A DNA stretch of 64,000 bases from Pseudobdellovibrionaceae bacterium (GTDB lineage Bacteria > Bdellovibrionota > Bdellovibrionia > Bdellovibrionales > UBA1609). The translations under genes and the position numbers were made by a program. The DNA lies in assembly GCA_947444305.1 (NCBI GenBank), contig CANEZP010000001.1:383630-447629 (forward strand). The letters are read 5' to 3'. Positions within the stretch are counted from its first letter, which is position 1, and the number at the start of each line of letters is the position of its first letter. This document shows positions 59,819-64,000 of this stretch, in pieces. The notes below the pieces were generated by a model that worked only from the letters and a program-made list of their open reading frames with translations, searched no databases and was not told the origin of the DNA.

Positions 59819-60865
59819 TTAACGAACGGCGCCGGGTGCGTTTTCGGGCGCGAGGCTCGCGGGTAATCTTTCGGCGGCAAGATATTGCGAAACGCTGCGC
59901 GTACTGACGCCGTTAATTCTGCAGAACTGGTGATTGCCGACGCGTGTGCTGGTGCGCGCGCATTCACCGGTACGGCCCCACGACGGGTTCACGAGGTTCC
60001 AGGCGTAGTAGTTGGTCAGGCCATTGGGGCCTTTTTTCATTCCGTCCAGCGCGATTTTAACGAGCTCGTCGACTTTGCTGGAATTCGGCAGCGTGTGATT
60101 TTTCTTTTCGAAGGTCCACGAGTACTGCGCGACACGGCCGTTGTTTTGGTACACGACTTTGCAAACGGTATCGGGATAAGCGCCGCTGAACGCGCGGGTC
60201 ATTACCGATTGAACGACGGCCATCTTACCCGCTTCGGGTTCGTTGCCGGCCTCGTACATCAAATTGCAAACCATGCACGCGAGGCGATCTTTATCATTGC
60301 CGCTGCAGGTATGACCCTTAAGGCGTTTCGCCGCGTCGGTAGCGTTGAGATCGGGCGCGCTCGCGAGCCCGGGATAGTTACCGTTATTCACGGGCGCACC
60401 ATATTCACCGCGGTAAGTGCTCGAGCCGCCGAGCGCCGAACTATAGGCGGGGTTGGGTTGACCGTTCGGGAGAGTCTTACTCGGAGCTCCGTCTTGGCCG
60501 GTGAGTAACTGTAAGAATTGTTGAATCATCGTTTGCGCTTGTTGCGGATTATCGTTCGCGCTGATGTTCGGCGCGGGCACGGTAGGGATCATGACGGGCT
60601 GGCCGGCCGCTTGTTGCGACGGCAAGGGTTGCTGCATGGCTACGTTCCCCGGTGACGGAAACGTCGATTGAGCGGCCGGTTGGGGTTCGCCGGCGGCGGG
60701 CGCGGTTTGATTCACCGGCGTTGTCGTCGCGGGTTTGATTTTGGCGGGTGAAGCCGGCGGTGCTTCGCGAAATTCCATCGAAGCGCTTGCGGGCGCGACC
60801 AGGTCGGCGTGCACCGTCTCAAATTGAGACAACACCAGAATGAAAAGCAAACACTTCATGACCAT
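59819..60865 (-). CDS. Secreted SleB-type cell-wall hydrolase
   Basis: A signal peptide (CLLFILVLSQFETVHA) and a 150-residue Pro/Ala/Gln-rich linker are followed by the hydrolase_2 domain: CMVCNLMYEAGNEPEAGKMAVVQSVMTRAFSGAYPDTVCKVVYQ (catalytic Glu in YEAGNE near residue 202), then YAWNLVNPSWG. SleB/CwlJ-type enzymes are lytic transglycosylases acting on peptidoglycan; outside spore-formers they serve in cell-wall remodelling. The layout, linker plus catalytic domain, parallels the GH73 gene at 56117. 348 residues from the first Met, or 346 from the second. Confidence 0.8.
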   Translation of the reverse strand: MVMKCLLFILVLSQFETVHADLVAPASASMEFREAPPASPAKIKPATTTPVNQTAPAAGEPQPAAQSTFPSPGNVAMQQPLPSQQAAGQPVMIPTVPAPNISANDNPQQAQTMIQQFLQLLTGQDGAPSKTLPNGQPNPAYSSALGGSSTYRGEYGAPVNNGNYPGLASAPDLNATDAAKRLKGHTCSGNDKDRLACMVCNLMYEAGNEPEAGKMAVVQSVMTRAFSGAYPDTVCKVVYQNNGRVAQYSWTFEKKNHTLPNSSKVDELVKIALDGMKKGPNGLTNYYAWNLVNPSWGRTGECARTSTRVGNHQFCRINGVSTRSVSQYLAAERLPASLAPENAPGAVR

Positions 60866-61027
60866 GATCTAGAGCAAACGGCATTCTAGCGAGCGGGCTT
60901 AAATCGGCAGATAAGTGTCGCTTCCTGTTCACACATCAGCCACTCGTCTTTAGGCCAGTCGACCCAGTGGACAAGGTCAGGTGACTGAGCTAGCGTTTTA
61001 CTTTGGCTTTTAAGCTACGGAGATTTC

Positions 61028-62491
61028 ATGCAAGCACGGACGCTGACTTGCCCGAATTTCATCGACGGCGCATGGGTGCGCGGTGAGGCGGGCGTGCAAG
61101 ATATTACGTCGCCGGTCTCGGGATTAAAGATCGGGAACATCTCGGTCCCCACCAAATCGCAAATCGATGCGGCGATCGACGCGGCCGCATTGGCGCAAGT
61201 CGAATGGGCGCGCCTCCCGATCAAAGAGCGCAGTAAGATTTTGTTTAACTTTCGCAATATCTTAATTCGTGAGGCCGACGCGATCGCCGCTTTAAAATGT
61301 TCCGAGTCGGGCAAAATCTTAGCCGAAGGCAAAGCCGGTTTGATGAAGGGCATCGAGGTGCTTGAATTTGCGCTTTCAATCCAGAATCTGGATTTGGGCG
61401 GCAAGCTCGAGATTTCGCGCGGGGTCACTTGCGAATACCGGCGGGAACCCTTGGGCGTGGTCGCCAATATCACGCCGTTCAACTTTCCAGCGATGGTCCC
61501 GATGTGGACGATTCCGATCGCGCTAGCTTTGGGTAATGCGTACGTGTGGAAGCCTTCCGATAAAACTCCGCTGACGGCAAAACTCATCACCGATGCGTTG
61601 AGCGAAGCGGGATTGCCTAAGGGCGTGTTCACCGTCCTGCACGGCGGGGCCGCGACGGTAGATGCGATCATCGATCACCCGAAAGTAAAAGCGATCGGGT
61701 TCGTCGGCTCGACGAAGATAGCTAAAATGGTTTACCAGCGCGGAACGGCGCTCGGTAAACGCGTCTTGGCGCTCGGCGGTGCAAAAAATCACATCGTACT
61801 GCTTCCCGACGCGAATCCTGAATTGAGCGGTGCGGGAATTTCTGATTCGTTCACCGGTTGCGCCGGCCAACGTTGCATGGCGGCTTCGGTTTTGCTCGCG
61901 GTCGGCGACGTGAACGGCCATATCGAAAAAATCGTCCAGCGCGCGGCTTCGCTCGAACTCGGCAAAGACATGGGCGCGATCATTACCAAAGAACAAGCCG
62001 AATTTCTACGCGGCGCCATCGGCCGCATCGAAAAAGCGGGCGCGCGGATTTTGCTCGACGGCCGCAAAGCCAAAGCGCCCGCCGGATTAGACGGCGGGAA
62101 CTGGCTTGGACCAACGATCATCGACCAAGTTCAGCCGGGATCCGAGGCGGCGACGGTCGAACTGTTCGGCCCCATCTTAAGCATCGTGCATTGCAAAGAT
62201 CTTACGGAAGCTTTGCGAATCGAAAATTCGGTCGAGTACGGGAACGCATGCTCGGTATTTACTTCGAGCGGACCACTGGCCGAGCGGGTCGCGCGCGAAG
62301 CCTCGACGGGAATGGTCGGCGTGAACGTCGGCGTGCCGGTGCCGCGTGAGCCTTTTTCCTTCGGCGGCATAAACGCTTCTAAGTTCGGGCATGGCGATAT
62401 TACCGGGCATCACAGTTTAGATTTTTGGTCCAACGTAAAGAAGGTGACGACAAAATGGGAAAAGCAAAACGACTCAACGTGGATGGGCTAA
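61028..62491 (+). CDS. mmsA: Methylmalonate-/malonate-semialdehyde dehydrogenase (CoA-acylating)
   Basis: A 487-residue ALDH-superfamily enzyme. NITPFNFPAMVPMWTIPIALALGN, IGFVGSTKIAKMVY, ALGGAKNHIVLLPDAN and the catalytic Cys in GCAGQRCMAAS match MmsA; the usual ALDH Glu is absent from LGGAKNH, as expected for CoA-acylating members. MmsA turns malonate semialdehyde to acetyl-CoA, or methylmalonate semialdehyde to propionyl-CoA. It overlaps the URC1-like gene by 37 bp, which favours malonate semialdehyde from uracil breakdown. GGAG precedes the ATG. Confidence 0.9.
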   Translation: MQARTLTCPNFIDGAWVRGEAGVQDITSPVSGLKIGNISVPTKSQIDAAIDAAALAQVEWARLPIKERSKILFNFRNILIREADAIAALKCSESGKILAEGKAGLMKGIEVLEFALSIQNLDLGGKLEISRGVTCEYRREPLGVVANITPFNFPAMVPMWTIPIALALGNAYVWKPSDKTPLTAKLITDALSEAGLPKGVFTVLHGGAATVDAIIDHPKVKAIGFVGSTKIAKMVYQRGTALGKRVLALGGAKNHIVLLPDANPELSGAGISDSFTGCAGQRCMAASVLLAVGDVNGHIEKIVQRAASLELGKDMGAIITKEQAEFLRGAIGRIEKAGARILLDGRKAKAPAGLDGGNWLGPTIIDQVQPGSEAATVELFGPILSIVHCKDLTEALRIENSVEYGNACSVFTSSGPLAERVAREASTGMVGVNVGVPVPREPFSFGGINASKFGHGDITGHHSLDFWSNVKKVTTKWEKQNDSTWMG

Positions 62492-63804
62492 GTAACAAGA
62501 AGAAGTTGGTTAGTTTGAGCGCTTCGGATATCCGCAGTGAGAAGCGGATCCGCCCGGGTAAGCGCAACAACCACATCATCTTGGCGTCGCACTCGAATCT
62601 AAAATATAAAGAAATGCTGCCGATCGATTGGGGTGCAAAACTTCCTGCGGCACGCGGGCCGGTCGTAGCCTCGTTAACGAATTCGAAAGTTCGTAACGCG
62701 ATCGGTGCGCACAGCGGTAGCTACACGGTCTACCGTGCGATGTCGATCGCGAGCGGGAAATTCCCGTCGCAGCACAAACCCGATTTGAACAACACGCAAA
62801 GTCCCGTGCAGATCGGTCCGTTTCCGTCTTGGTCAGACCCGACGCGAATCGTGTCGCTCGACCCCTGGGGTCTTGATCCGGGCGTGAATTTTAAAAACTA
62901 TTTGGATGAAGGCTACGACATTCGCCCGACCATCGCGGTGACCCAAGCGCACTTGCAAATCGGTGAGATCAAAGACTCGATCGAAGCGGGCCGCTTAAAA
63001 GTCGACGGCAAAATCGTTTTGGCCAACCACGATGTGCGCGTAACGAAAGTGGCGATCGAGCCGGTTTGGTTTCTGCCCGGTATGGCGAAACGTCTCGGCG
63101 TGGACGAAGGCGATTTGCGCCGCATCTTATTCCAAGAAACCGGCGGGATGTACCCTGAGTTTATCACGCGGCCCGATCTAAAAGTTTGGTTACCGCCGAT
63201 CGGGTCGACGACGGTTTACATCTTCGGCGACGCAAAAAATTTAGCGAATCCTAAAATTGAACTCACGGCGCGTGTGCATGACGAATGTAACGGCTCGGAT
63301 GTGTTCGGTTCGGACATTTGTACGTGCCGGCCATACCTGATGTACGGCATCGAGGATGCCGCGCGCACCGCGCAGAAGGGCGGCGTGGGCTTGATTGCGT
63401 ACTACCGCAAAGAAGGCCGCGCGCTCGGCGAAGTTACGAAATTTTTAGTCTACAACGCGCGCAAACGCCAGGAAGGCGGCGATACCGCGGCGACTTACTT
63501 CCACCGAACGGAATGCGTCGCCGGCACCGAGGACGCGCGCTTCCAGGAATTTATGCCCGACATTTTGCACTTCTTCGGCATCAAGAAGATTCATAATCTC
63601 CACTCGATGAGCAATATGAAATACGACGCCATCGTAGGCAGCGGCATCGAAGTGGTGAACCGTATTTCGATCCCGGATAATTTGATTCCGAAAGATGCGC
63701 AAGTCGAGATGGAAGCAAAAAAGGCCGCCGGTTATTTTACCGTGGCGCCGGTGAAGTCCGAAGGGGCGCTCAAGAAAGTCAAAGGGCGGCAAATCGATGA
63801 GTGA
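62455..63804 (+). CDS. URC1-like GTP cyclohydrolase II homologue
   Basis: A 449-residue RibA-related protein, much longer than RibA (about 200) because of a 220-residue N-terminal part. The cyclohydrolase II domain has zinc cysteines in DECNGSDVFGSDICTC, YYRKEGRALGEVTKF and FFGIKKIHNLHSMSNMK. The long form, together with the following DUF1688 gene, identifies the URC1 family of the uracil catabolism (URC) pathway, rather than riboflavin synthesis. GAAGGTGA is 8 bases before the ATG at 62455. It overlaps mmsA by 37 bp and the next gene by 8 bp. Confidence 0.85.
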   Translation: MGKAKRLNVDGLSNKKKLVSLSASDIRSEKRIRPGKRNNHIILASHSNLKYKEMLPIDWGAKLPAARGPVVASLTNSKVRNAIGAHSGSYTVYRAMSIASGKFPSQHKPDLNNTQSPVQIGPFPSWSDPTRIVSLDPWGLDPGVNFKNYLDEGYDIRPTIAVTQAHLQIGEIKDSIEAGRLKVDGKIVLANHDVRVTKVAIEPVWFLPGMAKRLGVDEGDLRRILFQETGGMYPEFITRPDLKVWLPPIGSTTVYIFGDAKNLANPKIELTARVHDECNGSDVFGSDICTCRPYLMYGIEDAARTAQKGGVGLIAYYRKEGRALGEVTKFLVYNARKRQEGGDTAATYFHRTECVAGTEDARFQEFMPDILHFFGIKKIHNLHSMSNMKYDAIVGSGIEVVNRISIPDNLIPKDAQVEMEAKKAAGYFTVAPVKSEGALKKVKGRQIDE

Positions 63805-64000
63805 TCTTAACCTAAGCCCCGCGGACGTCGAATATCTACTTACCCCGCAAGCGGTGCGCGAGCGTGCCGCCGCGATTTACGAATTGGCCAAGGCTGGTAA
63901 AACGAATTTCGTTTTGAACGAAGAGCGTTTTCCGAAAACGGTTAAGTACGTACTCGAGGTTATCCAGAAAAATTATCCCGACGGTGCAATCCCGTTTCAT
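63797..64000 (+). CDS. URC4-like DUF1688 protein (N-terminal part)
   Basis: The ATG at 63797 opens a frame that runs to the window edge, 68 residues. LLTPQAVRERAAAIYELAKAGK, then VLEVIQKNYPDGAIPFH match the start of DUF1688 (URC4, Urg3) proteins, which act with URC1 in uracil breakdown by an unknown reaction. It overlaps the URC1-like gene by 8 bp in a different frame. The rest lies beyond the window, so intactness is unknown. Confidence 0.85.
   Translation, partial: MSDLNLSPADVEYLLTPQAVRERAAAIYELAKAGKTNFVLNEERFPKTVKYVLEVIQKNYPDGAIPFH

Noticed and set aside
62455..63804. Riboflavin-type ribA
   Set aside because: The protein is twice the RibA length, carries the URC1 N-terminal region, and is followed by DUF1688, so the uracil-catabolism homologue is the better call.

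Overview
The window is a moderately GC-rich, densely packed bacterial chromosome segment. It reads as a Gram-negative organism with an O-antigen-type cell surface, many lipoproteins, TonB-dependent iron uptake, an RND efflux pump and several secreted cell-wall hydrolases. The gene content (retropepsin-like protease with RimK, membrane pyrophosphatase, site-2 protease next to ScpA/ScpB, exported DUF3857/transglutaminase protein, many exported small proteins) resembles Bdellovibrionota and other former deltaproteobacteria. That placement is a judgement from gene content, not a phylogeny. I saw no rRNA, tRNA, CRISPR array, prophage or insertion sequence.

Layout. 1-12 kb is a surface polysaccharide locus: a Wzx-like flippase (cut by the window edge), four glycosyltransferases, one GT87-like membrane enzyme, and the CDP-sugar genes rfbF, rfbG and rfbH with an RmlC-type epimerase and a short-chain reductase. 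Together these fit a CDP-3,6-dideoxyhexose pathway, perhaps ascarylose-like. An LhgO-type oxidoreductase lies beside it. 12-20 kb holds a secreted HELVH protein, an acyl-CoA dehydrogenase, a stand-alone B12-binding subunit, metF and metH, then an L,D-transpeptidase whose upstream region carries a 70-bp symmetric nested repeat. 20-28 kb holds an HD phosphohydrolase and an operon of a 32-aa membrane peptide, a transglutaminase-like protein, a site-2 protease and scpA-scpB; both Scp proteins carry very long acidic extensions.

28-40 kb holds a COG2509 flavoprotein, psd, a tight five-gene iron-uptake operon (iron-binding protein, TonB, imelysin-like lipoprotein, HTTM membrane protein, FecA-like receptor), a ferredoxin, prfC and udk. 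40-47 kb holds a coiled-coil lipoprotein, two small low-complexity exported proteins, the retropepsin-rimK-aminotransferase operon and hppA. 47-55 kb holds trhO with a bacterioferritin-like gene, a TetR-TolC-RND operon without an adaptor gene, and msrA. 55-61 kb is rich in exported proteins: a GH73 glucosaminidase, a SleB-type hydrolase and a lipoprotein form of the Ppx/GppA phosphatase. The right end carries mmsA with URC1- and URC4-like genes, which fits uracil catabolism by the URC route.

Genes are mostly in short operons with ATGA-type overlaps. Many convergent pairs share, abut or overlap their stop codons. Alternative starts (GTG, TTG, and in one gene apparently ATT) are frequent.
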